Of a stretch of DNA of 64,000 bases, positions 33,005 to 44,378 are shown piece by piece. This DNA is from Phymatolithon calcareum (Eukaryota > Rhodophyta > Florideophyceae > Hapalidiales). Location: assembly GCA_977006965.1 (NCBI GenBank), contig OZ345374.1, forward strand, positions 372,001 through 436,000, written 5' to 3'. Positions within the stretch are counted from its first letter, which is position 1. The number at the start of each line of letters is the position of its first letter. The notes beneath the pieces were generated by a model. The model was not told the DNA's origin, made no database searches, and saw only the letters and a list, made by a program, of their open reading frames with translations. Position numbers and translations under genes: made by a program.

Positions 33005-35122
33005 TCAAGGAAGGCAACTGCGAATTTTTTTGCATGTAGCAATGTGCAGTGTTGCGTCTGCCTTTAGACAATCGAAAGTCACGAATAAAGAGCTTGCTTC
33101 AATCGTATCTCTCCACGGCCGCTCTCGCGGCCGGGATGCGGATCCCTCGCGTCGCACTGCAGAGGCGTACCTTGCTTTATAGGGATCATGTTTGTTTGAA
33201 CCGTAGACCTCATACCACCTCACGGTTAACTGGCGTACATTTCCGTCTTCGTCCCTGCGGAGCTTTACAATCTTGGCTATCCAAAACATTATGCCTCCAT
33301 TTTCTGGACGGATCGCAACCATTTGGCCTGGAGCATAATCAAAGTTCAGATTGAAGTCACGCACTTCCATCTCTGGGCCACAAGTGTCTAGGTCATCTGC
33401 GGCAGCACCCTGGACAGACCGAAAGGTGCCGTTCAACTCTATGGAAATTGGAAGAGTCCAATGGAAACCCTGGTCACGTGGCGTGAAAACTCTTTTGCGT
33501 AGGTAATCTAGGTCGTCCAAAACAATCTGGTTCGCAATGTTGTCTCTCACAGACTGCAGGCGCTTCTTCACGTTCACCTCGTTCGTGAGTGTTTTAGTGG
33601 TCATGAGCGATGTTTTTCTCAAATTGGGTGTGAATCGAGTAAAGGTTCTCCCGTGCAAGAACGGCTTCCATTCGTCCGTGACATTGACTTTTGCAGTACA
33701 TTCGGGAACAAAGCTCTCAATTCTGTTTCTCGGCTCTTCTGCGGAACGCGTAAACCTGAAGTACCGGAGCTCTGTCCACTTAGACACAATGTTCAAACAA
33801 CGCTCATTCTCACATAGGCGGCTGAAGTTAGCTATCTGTCGCATCTCGGTAACAACAGGCGTAGGAGTGTAGGCCTTTTCAAGCTCCGCAGCCAGCTGAG
33901 ACATGGTCAAGGCTTCGTGTGATTTTAGGTGAACTGATGTTCTACTAAACACTTGATCGATATCTTCATGAGTATGCCCGACCGGTAAGAATGACACTAA
34001 TATTTCCATGAAGACTCCCATGGGCAATAAAAGCTCCATATATGCCATGAGGTATCGGTTGTTGTTCTCTCTTGAGCAATTATCGGCCTGCAAAAAGAAC
34101 ACTGGGGGAAGAGGGCCTTTGCGCGCCTTGTCTGTAAGAACACGGTGAATTGTCTCGACAATGTGGTTTGCGCCTGTCTCATGCTCTTCCGTCATCAAAA
34201 ATAAGTTGACCGTAGGAACAGGAAGATGCTCTTTAACACCAACGAGATGAACCTTGATAGCTTCGCCTCTTAGGTTTTTGGTGTTGTACATGAAATGTGG
34301 CAAACCGAAGGCAGACTGGTCTGCACCGTCTATGATAATAGAGCAGTACTTAGAGGGTTTTTGAATAGCCAGTGTACGCTTCGCAGCGTACTCTTCTCGC
34401 TCTCGTCGGACGAACGCAATATGGACTTCTTTTTGCTTCATTAGGGAGCGACATTGAGCTTCGTTAAGACCTGCCTTCGCAAGACGATCCCGGAAAAACT
34501 CGCACTCGAAGCACTTCGCGAATCGGTAGATCTTGCGCACTTTTATGTGCGGGACACAGTCTTTCTAGACACGAAAAAAGTAGGACATAGACACTGGAGG
34601 AAGCACACAGGTAGCGGGCTTGTCCTTGGTGTAGCCACGCCGCATCTCTTCATATACATCAGACTTTCGGTTGAACGGCAAGTGAATTTCGTTTGAGTCC
34701 GGCATGGCGCCTCCGACTAGATCAGCAAGTCGCCGCAAGAACACCAGAACCTCGTATTTTCTAGCATCAGTGGGTCCTTCCCGCGGGAGGACTGTAACGC
34801 AGGACGATGATCGTACGGCGAGAGTTTCTTTCACAGCGGCGATCATGCTGTTAGAGAACGAAAGAGCCTTGATCAAAAATATAGAGCATACCCGCTTGCC
34901 GCTAAAGTGGAAGTATCCGTCTTCCTGTAGAAGAGCCCTAACGGTGACTTTACGCTTCACTCTTGGCATGACAAGGAAACGGCGGCGCTGAGCAATAGTG
35001 TATGTCTTGTCAGCTGTGACTGTACATTTAAGCTTTTTGCAGCAAACCCAGCCGTCTCGGAAAGGGTTACATTCTCCAGCGGCCTCCTCCATACGGCGTT
35101 TCTGCAGAGCTGACAAACTCAT
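33005..35122 (-). pseudogene. Element C DDE-like transposase candidate (DUF7869-like), one in-frame TAG
   Basis: From ATG 35122 one frame runs 706 codons to 33005, broken only by TAG at codon 186 (34565-34567). After it come PHIKVRK, RFAKCFECEFF, a charged helix and IIIDGADQSAFGLPHF (Asp265), FFLQADNCSRENNNR (Asp347) and LPVGHTHEDIDQVFS (His383, Glu386, Asp389). This D...DN...GHTHEDID pattern is that of DUF7869-type proteins, which I take as RNase-H-fold transposase-like (family knowledge, moderate). Relatives as I recall them have Trp where the TAG lies, so TGG-to-TAG is likely. The N-terminus has CC and WVCCKKLKC, perhaps zinc-binding. As the only transposase-like gene in Element C it probably moved it. 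Frames upstream of 35122 start only with TTG. Confidence 0.65.
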
Positions 35123-37796
35123 AGCACTACAGTTCGATTTTGAAGGGGCTTGATCGTTCCCGAGTACTTGCGTGGATGACTGTGGAGACTGGACTGTAGA
35201 CAAAGTTAAAGAAGGAGGGAACAGGGAATAGGGAAGAGAGGTATTGGTTGACAATATCGAGTTTTGATCTGGGAGATCAATTATATGGACTCAGCGTTTC
35301 ACGCTTTGCGTGAAAGGATGGTTTTCAGCGATCCATTGAGATTAACGACGGCGGTGGCAGGTGTAGATGTAAAATTGATTTTTGATTATTTGTAGAAAGC
35401 ATTGACTGGCAGACTGGAGACGCATACGAATTTAATGCCAGAGAGCTGCAGCTTGAAAAAGGGATGAATTGGCTTCGACCCTGATACCACGAAAATGAGT
35501 TGATGTGGAAAGAGAAAAATGAGTGCACTCCGATTTCAATAGTGAGGCCTAGGACGCCACGTCTTCGCTGTTGTCTAGGACATGGTTCCTACTGAATGTA
35601 CATCAGTGCACAATACTGCACTTTCCAGGCATACGTTCTTGAAGCACGAATTGGAACATGACCTATCCCCCAGGTTTACGCCAGCCGTGTGCATTACAAT
35701 TTGCTTTGTTCAATTCCAGGTTTCTATGAAGGGTTGCATCATATTCCCGGTGCGGACAGATCTGTTTCAAATGACCTTTATTTATGACTGAATCTCCTGG
35801 AACCGGAGAATGTGGCCTGAGAAGATGTCACAATGGGCAACATAAAAGCATCTTCATATATGGTTTGGTCCACACACTTAGGATCAAATAATCGTTTACT
35901 TCAAATGGGTATAAATCTACACAGTGCAGTAATTCATGCTGGGCTGTCGCATATTCGAAGTCCAACAACTTTAATCAAAATTATATGGCACTTTTCGATT
36001 TCTCCTCATTGCTGGGTGATCTGCGACCTGAGAGATTGCTTCCACGCTTGCGCATTCCGCTCGTACATTGAGAAAGCGTGGGAGTACTGGCCACAATGCG
36101 CATGTGCACGTTGTCCCTCAAAACTTTGGAATGACATTGATTGTGAGTGGGAGGAACAGACTCTCTTGTCCAAGCCTGTTCTATTAGTAACCCGAATTTC
36201 AATATCATAGAAACATCTAATAATGTGTTTAGGACTGTATCGGAGTCACTACAAACAACATTAGAAGTATGAACGTTGAGAGCGCCCATGTCATGAGGGA
36301 TAGGTTGGATCTTGAACAAATGCCGTCACACAGGCTCCGCTGTGAAGTTCAGGACTGACCAAGAGAGCCTGCTCTTGTGCACAAGTCCTTGCTATTAGCG
36401 ACCCGCAGTTTATCACGGAAATATCTAATTCTGTGTGCAGGACTGTATCGAAGTCACTACAGACAACATTAGAAGTATGAACGTTGAGAGCGCCCGTATC
36501 ACGAGGGATAGCTTGGATCTGGAACTAGTACCGTTGCACAGGCTCCGCTGTGAAATTTTGGACTGATCACAAGTGATTAATAATTTCACTGGTTTCATGC
36601 GGTCTTACGAACACCCCAATCTTTACTTTCAGTATCTCGATTTTAAATTTCTTCCTCGTGCACTTCTCTTCAATGAAAACAGCATTCTAATGAACACTGG
36701 TCATATTATGCGATCGACTCTTAAACCGACAGACTATGTATTGCCCAAGGCTCAAATGTGGGATATCAGTTGTTCATAAAGTACATTTGCATGAACAGCT
36801 TCTCTCATCACCCCCATAGAGGACAGATGTGAGTCGTTTGTTACAAGTCCGGGAGAGGCTCTACTTTTGTTTCACTCCTGACACAACCAAGCCACTTCAT
36901 CCCTGTAACCAGTCGCACATTTTCTTGTACCCAGACCATAGGAGTTTCACAATCCCGTAAAAATCTCGGTATGGGAGAATTCACCTTGTCTACGTACATG
37001 AAACATGAATCTAAGTGCCCTTACTTGATAAATTGCAACCCACCGCAGTTCAGACCAAGACGCAGTAAACGAATACATTTTAATGCCGAGAGCTTATTGC
37101 ACTACTTCTATTTTTTGTTTTGCAAGGCGATCATGTTATCCTGTTCCCGTACTGCCTTCAAACGTCACACGGGCAAGCGATATCTTGCTATCTGTGAGTG
37201 CAATTCAGTACGTATTTGCAATTCATCACCGTGCCCATGGTTCTGCTCCGCGTAATAGTCGTAGCTGGATTACAATACGTAGCTCGAAATCATCCGCACA
37301 TCCATGGCTTTGACCAACGTAATAGCCAAAGCCTCCTCGGATCAAGTCCAGAGCTCCAGCATTTCAAAATAATTCGACCTTGAAGTATTGCTGCAAACAA
37401 CGAGATGATGCGGTGGCCTCAATTACTGCCTGGAATGCCCTGCTGGAAAAGATGAGTCTTCTATAGGATTCTGAAATAGCTTTCCACCAGTTCCTAGTAG
37501 CCAATCTGAGCCTTCAGGTGCTATTCCTCCACGGCACAGTTTCTTCCACCCTCAAAATCATACATCTTCCTTCGGCGTCTTGAACACGCCCCACACACCT
37601 TACTTAGGGCTCCAAGAGCCCCGTTAGACGCCTCGACGGTATCGCTTCCTCTCTCCGTGTCTCTATCTGAGCTTGTATATCCGCTGGTGATTCTACAGAC
37701 TGGAGGTTGGGCATCAATCCTGTATGTGGGTTTTCGCCAAGTGCCGTGCCACAAGATTTGTTTTCCCGCCAAGACGATAGAAATCGAAACACCACT
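35123..37796. other. Element C central non-coding region with a 209-bp tandem duplication
   Basis: This is the divergent intergenic region between the minus-strand transposase gene and the plus-strand methyltransferase gene, so both promoters should lie here. No clear TATA box. It contains a short hairpin TTTCACGC-TTT-GCGTGAAA (35297-35315) and the tandem repeat listed separately. Confidence 0.5.
36163..36570. repeat. Tandem duplication, two ~209-bp units
   Basis: Units 36163-36371 and 36372-36570 share CTCTTGTGCACAAG-like starts, GACTGTATCGRAGTCACTAC, AACATTAGAAGTATGAACG and CAGGCTCCGCTGTGAA. Identity is about 80 percent by eye. Possibly a regulatory repeat or transposase-binding array. Confidence 0.8.
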
Positions 37797-40349
37797 ATGC
37801 TAAACAGCAGAAGATCTAGAGCCCCGAACTTTCCCGACGACATTTTTTGCAGCGATCCGCACTCAATGCACTATTTAAATTTTGAGAAACCAATTAGTTT
37901 CCGTGTGCCGTCACGCAACACTTCAGCTCGGTCCCTTTGCAAACGACAAGAGCAGTTTTCTCCGAGATCTCTCGACAGCGTGCTATGCGGATTGCAATAC
38001 GAGACCTGTTCACCAACCATTTCCAACTCGCAGCACTACTCTCCACGTGCGGTTCTCACTCCAACTTCACGACTGGGTCCATTCATCTCTTGCGCCATGG
38101 AGTCAGGACATGTAGACTTCTTCCAGAAGCTCGTTGTGGGAAACACGAACATCATTGTGGATCCCAATCAATGCATCCCATTTTCGAAGGTTCGCCAGCT
38201 TTCCGACTCTGGTGTGAAGAGGCTAATGAACATTTTTAATGGCGTCGAGGTGCCCGGATCCTCGTTTGTTGGCTTCTGCAGCTCTGGAAATATTCCCACC
38301 GTTATTGAGCTAACCGACGAGCTCGTCCATCATCCGAAAACCTACTTTATGGACGAGAAAGGAATGACTCTCCAGGAAGCCGAATCCGAAATATACAAGT
38401 TTCCAAAATGGTTTGGAATCATCGACAGTACCCATCGAAACGAAGCGCTTCGCAGGCTCAGCATCCAGTACCCAGCACAATTTTCGGAATTCCAGTGGAC
38501 TGTACAGCTGCTTAGGAATGGCACAATTCCAGAGCTGCGCGCGTTCGCAAGAAATTGTAACGAAAAGCAAGGCGAAACGTTCTATGTACAAAGCACCCTG
38601 TACGATACTGTCAGCTCGTTGCAAGATGACATGCAAGAGCTCAGGACACGTAATAGACGTATTCCCTCAGCCTCACAGCTCTCTAAGTTCTACACCGGCG
38701 GTCGGGCAGATTCTGGCGGAAACGCGCTGTACAATCTCGCCAGAATTGCAATCAGCGTGTCTCCGTCCGTTGTAAAACACCTTGGAATTATCCTAAATGA
38801 AGAGGATCCTGAGGAAGCCGCAAGACGAGAAGACGCCCCAGCTGACAGAATAGACTGTCGACTGTACCGAAACCTCGTCACTATCAACACGTTCGTCAAG
38901 TCAACGTCTTGGATGAGAGCAAAAGGGCCCGATGCGGAACGCAACCAAGTGGCCGCGTTATATCGTCTAAGGAACAACGCAGCTGTTAATCATTTTAAAC
39001 CAGCGAAGCCGGGACTCTTGGATGATTATTATGTCGGTGCAGTGTACGCTTCCATTGAGATTGAAAAGTTTATCCGGCTTCTCGACGGAATGTCTTGGCC
39101 GTCATCCATGATAACCTTACGAAACAATATGCTACACAAGACAATCCTGGACTCGAAACTGAAGCTAAACAAAGATAACTCGTCAACAATCTTTGGTCCT
39201 CTCTTCGAGGCGTTCACCCACTGCTGCCCACAGGTGGCACCCCAGAAGCTCCTCAAATGGGAAACAGGGGATCGAACTACCTCCGGATCCTCACCTGGTA
39301 CAAATCGCCGATACAATGCAGGCTCCACCCTCAATTCGTCGGCCTCCAGCTATGCCAGTGAGGAAAACTTCTGCTCTCCGTCTTCTCATGTTCCGCAGAC
39401 ACAGGATTCTGAAAGCTGTGACCAAAATGTCAGCGATGCGCCGACACCAGCGCATCTATTGTGTAATGACGTTGAACCGACAGCAATGTCTCTGGATCAA
39501 ATACAATCCAAACAATTTGATTTGCAGTCCATCGGCGTCATAGCAGTCAATTCGGAATGGAGTGTGCACGAGTCTGAAGTTATGACTCCTCATGATAGCC
39601 ACACTTTCGATATGGTTCTATCTGATCCGCCAGATGACATGGACAGATCCTGTATTCCGGAGTTTGTTCTATTCGCACAGCGAGCTTTGAAGCCTGGAGG
39701 CTCTCTGTTTATCATCATAACATGGACAAGGTATTTTGACTGGATCGCTCCGCTTCGTGATCAAAACTTTCGCATTAAGAAGCATCCATTTGCGTTTATC
39801 CCAGAAACATCTCACATACAAAAAACGCGATCTACAGACTTCCCACTAGGAGCAGCCTTCTTCGGTATTGCATGTACTGCTCCAGGAAGGAGTCCAACAA
39901 ATTTCACGATGAACCTGAATACCCCATACTCCAACACATCTTGCTCCCATTTGCGAAAGTTTGCAATCATGGACAACTGCCCACTGCCGTCCCCGCGACT
40001 ACTGCGCCCAGGAACAAAACGACAATTCGTCCTCAACGAGCGGTCTCCGCTCGTACTCAGCGACTTGCTTCAAACATTTTCGCCGTCTGGAGGCTTAATT
40101 CTAGATCCGTTCGCTGGAGCTCTGTCCCTAGGGACAGCTGCGGTAATGGAAGGTCGAAAATGTACCTTAATCGATGCGGACGCTGAAATGTTCCCCATCG
40201 CTGTGGACAGGCTTCCAAACAACACGATTCTCAAAGGCATGCTTCCCGTGCATACGGGCTCTCTCTCCGAATGCCCGCAGAGAGCACAATTGATTTTTAA
40301 TACGTTGATCTCTAAAATATCTGACAAAGCTTTGAAGCGGACAAAATAG
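37797..40349 (+). CDS. ParB-like + DNA N6-adenine/N4-cytosine methyltransferase (beta-type order), Element C cargo
   Basis: 850 residues from ATG 37797; an in-frame TTG-started extension upstream is ignored. Residues about 110-230 resemble a ParB/sulfiredoxin N-terminal fold: IIVDPNQCIPFSKV, SDSGVKRLMNIF, and IIDSTHRNEALRRL near residue 207 (DG.HR.AL-type box). The C-terminal part is a methyltransferase with motif IV first (MVLSDPPDD, Asp610) and motif I last (LILDPFAGALSLG, Asp770, then GRKCTLIDAD), the beta-class order. DPPDD departs from the usual DPPY, so activity and base are uncertain. After TAG 40347-40349 the same frame stays open to 40805: an acidic Ser stretch, PARKRRLLPS (NLS-like) and a zinc-binding CAACKLPVHSIC. 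The tail either is lost by a point mutation or is made by read-through. Possible roles: marking element or host DNA, or self-recognition. Confidence 0.75.
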   Translation: MLNSRRSRAPNFPDDIFCSDPHSMHYLNFEKPISFRVPSRNTSARSLCKRQEQFSPRSLDSVLCGLQYETCSPTISNSQHYSPRAVLTPTSRLGPFISCAMESGHVDFFQKLVVGNTNIIVDPNQCIPFSKVRQLSDSGVKRLMNIFNGVEVPGSSFVGFCSSGNIPTVIELTDELVHHPKTYFMDEKGMTLQEAESEIYKFPKWFGIIDSTHRNEALRRLSIQYPAQFSEFQWTVQLLRNGTIPELRAFARNCNEKQGETFYVQSTLYDTVSSLQDDMQELRTRNRRIPSASQLSKFYTGGRADSGGNALYNLARIAISVSPSVVKHLGIILNEEDPEEAARREDAPADRIDCRLYRNLVTINTFVKSTSWMRAKGPDAERNQVAALYRLRNNAAVNHFKPAKPGLLDDYYVGAVYASIEIEKFIRLLDGMSWPSSMITLRNNMLHKTILDSKLKLNKDNSSTIFGPLFEAFTHCCPQVAPQKLLKWETGDRTTSGSSPGTNRRYNAGSTLNSSASSYASEENFCSPSSHVPQTQDSESCDQNVSDAPTPAHLLCNDVEPTAMSLDQIQSKQFDLQSIGVIAVNSEWSVHESEVMTPHDSHTFDMVLSDPPDDMDRSCIPEFVLFAQRALKPGGSLFIIITWTRYFDWIAPLRDQNFRIKKHPFAFIPETSHIQKTRSTDFPLGAAFFGIACTAPGRSPTNFTMNLNTPYSNTSCSHLRKFAIMDNCPLPSPRLLRPGTKRQFVLNERSPLVLSDLLQTFSPSGGLILDPFAGALSLGTAAVMEGRKCTLIDADAEMFPIAVDRLPNNTILKGMLPVHTGSLSECPQRAQLIFNTLISKISDKALKRTK

Positions 40350-40805
40350 TCGGACTCGGAGACTGACTCACAGAAAACTTCAAGCACCGATTCTAACTGC
40401 ACGGAATCTCCGGCGAGAAAACGTCGTCTATTACCGAGTATTGATTTGAACAGTTCCGCTGTCAGGGAGAAATCGCCGGCCACACGTCCCTCTTTTTGTG
40501 CAACATCGCATCTCACAAGCCCAATTTTCAGCGATTCTCGGCGTACTGATTTCAAGTGCAGGGTTGTCGGGTGTCTTCTTGAGAAGGAAGGGGAGTACAA
40601 TTCCGCCACTGGTCACAGCTGTGCAGCTTGCAAACTACCGGTCCATTCGATATGCTGCCAACGCTTGCTCAAGATCACGGTTCTGGATGGTACAACCCCT
40701 CTCTTCTGCACAAAAAAAAATGTGCCAACTGATCACGTTGTTGAAATACTCCCGCTTGTGCGCAATTCTATCATCTACGATTTCTCAAATCTGAGCACAC
40801 TGTAG
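40350..40805 (+). pseudogene. In-frame zinc-finger extension of the methyltransferase gene
   Basis: 152 sense codons in the same frame as the methyltransferase, separated by one TAG. Reads SDSETDSQ, an Arg/Lys cluster, FKCRVVGC, then HSCAACKLPVHSICCQ (C-x2-C-x4-H-x2-C, PHD/RING-like half) and LFCTKK. Only a TTG at 40446 would start it independently, so it is best seen as the original C-terminus. Confidence 0.6.
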
Positions 40806-41341
40806 CGCGCACGAGCCTCACATACAATAAATTAATACTTCATGATAGAAGCCATGACTCTACAGTCCTGATTCACCCTGTCCTATCGTACCCATCGCTT
40901 TCTTAGCGTGCATTCCTGTGGGCAACACAATTTTAACTATTTTGCCGTCTTTTGAATGTCGAGTCAATTTCCCACCGCCATACTACACTTTTCTGATCGT
41001 GAAAGTGTTCTGTATTTTTGTGCCTTGAACTGGGTAGAGATTAATTGGCCATATTGTATCTCACACGGAGCCGCTATCGAGTACTTTGTAAAAACAATAG
41101 CCACTCATCCGTTGGCATTCTGCGGAAGAAGATATTTAGTTTCATAGCGACTTGTAATTGGGGTGTTCCTAACGGAAAACTTTGCTTTATGGTCAGTAGA
41201 GGAGTTAAGATCCGCTGCCGTCTATGCGCGCCTGCCATCTGAAAAAGCTAGTGAAAGGATGAGTGTTCTGATCCATGCTGACCTACGAATAGTTCTCATC
41301 TTGAGTGTTCTTCTGCTAGAGCATATTGAAAAGTTCATCAG
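40806..41341. other. Element C right spacer, no recognised gene
   Basis: Short AT-rich sequence between the methyltransferase gene and the right arm. The frame at 41163-41663 plus straddles the arm border and is only antisense MFS sequence. Confidence 0.5.
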
Positions 41342-42923
41342 TCGTCGCCAAAAGTGGTCGTCTCGTCTCGTCTTCTCAATCGTTTTCAGCCTGACGAAGA
41401 TCATCGCAATGGGGCAAGCACCAGCCCAAATCCCAATCGCCGCCAAAACATTCAGTCACGTGACACGTGATCAAGAAAACTGTGCCACCAGCAGCGTACT
41501 AATAAGTCCCAAGCGCGCCATTGCTGACGCCATATCCATCCCGGTTGCACGAAATTCTGTAGGATACACCTCGTTTGTGTGCAGAAAAATTTCTTCCCAC
41601 TACTTGCTGCACGGATCGCGAAAACGGACGCCGTTTCTGCAGTGCATCCGGGACATGGGATGAGCACAAAATATCTAACCGCGCACAATGCGAAACAATA
41701 CACCGTCAATGCGTGACATTCAAACACATTCACAATTAGAAGCGCGATAAGCGTGCCTCGCAGCTCACCAGTTGTAGACCAAAGTGCAGAAATATAGTCT
41801 GATCAACGAAGACGACCCGCGAAGGCAGCGGAAGTGGTTCGATTGCCGCCACTAGTTGTCAATTCTCCCGGCGTCACATTTGTCGCCGATGTCGTCGCAT
41901 TCGTCAGCACCCCAGTCGGAACTCACTTGTTTGTTGCCGCCGGAGTGTGAAAAGCGCCCACTTACAAAGATTCTCTGAAGCGTATTGCGCGCCAGTTCCC
42001 ATTGCTCTGCATTGAGCCTGCGCATACCTGCACAGCCGGCCAGGTTCTCCGCCTGCAGTAGGTTTGGTTGCAGCATTACGACACCATAGCACATAAATGC
42101 AGACGAGAACCACATGACCCAGATTGGAGCCTAGAGGGAACGCATACCGTGCCGCACGTGCAGGGCGATCTGTGAGAACGCCTGTTTTTTCGCCTCTTCG
42201 TCTCAGACCACGACAAGCTTTCTGACAGGAAAAATGAGACGGCTGACAATGGCTGCTCGTTTCAAAATCGCCTCCGCCTCCTGGACTCTTCCTTGTGACG
42301 ACAGCCGGCGCGGAGTCTCGCGATGGAGAGGCACAGGGGAATAATGTGCACACGCCAATAAGCCAGCGAAAACAGATTTTTGGCATCAGTCTCATGGCGA
42401 GCAAGGCTTCGAAGACGGCCCGTAGAGACCAAAATACAGCCAATGTCATGCCCCGCTTTCCGCTACTCTTACGGGGTAAGAATTCCTTGATGAGCGAGAC
42501 AGAAATCGGCACGCCGCCAATTCGGAAACCTAACACACCTCGAGTTAGTATCATAGCTATGTAATTTGGAGCGAGCGCAGACGGGATTCCAAAAAACAAA
42601 AGTGAGAAGTGCAGCGCAAATGAAGGCATGACGACGGCCGTATGCGTCCGCTAGAAGACCTCAAATCCGAGCGCCTTGTACATCCGATATTCCCCATAGG
42701 CACTGCAACGGTGGCTTGATGAATGAAAGCAAGAGCATCTCCATGCCATCACGGTATAGCATAGGCCGGCCATTGCCAAAATAAGAAACTGGAAAGGCCC
42801 AAGTCCGAGCGACGCTATGCCCTTCTCAATCGTGTAGGTGCGCCCAGGATATGGGCTATTTTCTTCATCCCCGGGGCTGTGTTCATCGGGAGTCACGCTT
42901 GACTGTGGTTCCGCAATTTCCAT
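41342..42923 (-). pseudogene. Captured MFS transporter, right arm
   Basis: Same decayed SV2/SVOP-like frame set as in the left arm, from ATG 42923 to the inner arm edge, with the same frameshifts. The damage therefore predates the separation of the arms, or gene conversion keeps them alike. Confidence 0.75.
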
Positions 42924-43293
42924 GGCTGTCGAAAATGTGGTGGGAGCACGCCATCACTACAAGTTTCATTGGCTGCTCACATTTTTACAGTCATGCTTCA
43001 GAAAACATCAAACGCAAACACAACATGAAGAAAATGAAACTGTACTCAAAAATTTCTTTTGGGGCCGGATCGATCGGTATGATACAAGACTCGAATCCTA
43101 TTTTGCAAATAAAATTAAACACACGACAATCATCTCCGCACTGTCCCCTTGTTTAATCTCCGATTCCGGATTAGATCTCATTCATCAGCTTCTCCTCTGC
43201 CTTTCTGTAAGTCTGTCAGATTTACTTTTACTTTTTTTGGAAATCTTTTTCTAACGTTTTCCAAAATAATTAACGTAATTTGCCCGTCATCGT
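41342..43293 (-). repeat. Element C right terminal inverted repeat
   Basis: About 1,952 bp, inverted copy of 30294-32263. The outermost bases (ACGATGACGGGC inward on minus) differ from the left end by a few nucleotides. Confidence 0.92.
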
Positions 43294-43298
43294 GTTAC

Positions 43299-44343
43299 TA
43301 TTGGGGCGAGACCTTATCTAACCATGTTCAGAACGAGTTGAAAATGGTTTCGATCAATGGAGACCCTCTCTGTACGTGAAGAAGCTCAATTCTGAAACTA
43401 TTGGACTTCTTGGAAGCTATGTAGATGACTTGATGTTTGCTGGCAGTGCTATGTTCAACTCTGAAATCAGAACAACGATGGCAAATTTGAAACCAAGCCG
43501 ATTCAATGGGATAAATTCGAGTTCGTTGGTATTTCCATTACCATTGTACCGAACATGAACGGTAAATTGGAGATCCATATCAGCCAGCCTGAGTACGTCG
43601 ACAGGGCACGAGAGCTCCCAAGTGGTATCAGCTTCGATATGTTTCGATCCGTTCGTGCTGTCATCGGATGGCTTGCTCACAGTCGCCCTAATGTTTGCTG
43701 TGCCATTAATCGAGCTTCTCAAGTTACTGAAAGGATGTTCGACAAGAAGCACGGTAAGGAACTGAATGAAGCAATAGGCCGCGTTAAACGGAGCTCACGC
43801 TTGAGTTTGAAGTTTAGAGCTTTGAATTCCTAGTCTTTGCAGCTTCGAGTATATGCAGACGCGTCTTTTGCATCAAATGAAGACTCGTCTTCTCAACAGG
43901 GCTACATTATCCTGCCATTCGACAAAGACTACAACTCTCGTATTCTTGTGTACGGCAGCAGAAAGTCCAAACGAGTTGTAAGATCCATAATGGCCGGCGA
44001 AATATACTCCTTCTCCGCCGCCTTCGACCATGGATTCATGATCAAGCATGATCTCGAAATGATATTGGGTTGCAAAGTACCGTTGTCTATGTTTACGGAC
44101 ACCAAGCGAATCTTCGACGTCATTACTCACGCCTCCCATACTACCGAAAAACGGCTGATGATTGATATTGCTGCGACGAGAGAGGCCTATAACAAAAATG
44201 AAATCTGCAATGTCGGTCTCGTTCCCGGGGGTGAAAATCCAGCAGACGGAATGACCAAGCCTGGGTTTTGCCGTGCTCTCTTAAATTTGCTGAATACTGG
44301 ATTTGATATCAGGCCTGTTGTGCAGTGGGTCTACCGCGTCTAA
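43299..44343 (+). pseudogene. Copia-1 reverse transcriptase C-terminal half and RNase H
   Basis: Resumes the RT frame right after Element C (YWGETLSNHVQNEL). It shifts frame near 43370 and carries the catalytic box LLGSYVDDLMFAG (43417-43428), then IGWLAHSRPNVCCAINRAS. A TAG at 43831-43833 precedes RNase H in the same frame: LRVYADASFASNED, RSIMAGEIYSF, LSMFTDTKRIFD and NPADGMTKPG, ending at TAA 44341-44343. All catalytic acidic residues are visible despite the breaks. Confidence 0.88.
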
Positions 44344-44378
44344 GATTACCACGACCTCGGAATTTAAAAAGGCGGGAC

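Larger units (their letters stand above)
30294..43293. mobile_element. Element C: 13.0-kb DNA element with ~1.95-kb terminal inverted repeats
   Basis: Inserted in the Copia-1 RT with TSD GTGAC (30289-30293) / GTTAC (43294-43298). Deleting it restores the RT reading DAGD-YWGE. The arms 30294-32263 and 41342-43293 are inverted, near-identical copies whose outer ends read CGATGACGGC/GCAAATTACG. Between them are a DDE-like transposase candidate (33005-35122, minus) and a ParB-like/methyltransferase gene (37797-40349, plus). Each arm holds a decayed MFS transporter. Long-TIR DNA elements with a methyltransferase cargo are not a standard class I can name. Confidence 0.9.

Noticed and set aside
40446-40805. 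Independent small zinc-finger gene
   Set aside because: Its start is a TTG, and it is in frame with the methyltransferase across one TAG, so it is treated as the old C-terminus.
41163-41663. 166-codon plus frame
   Set aside because: Straddles the inner edge of the Element C right arm; the arm part is antisense of the MFS pseudogene.
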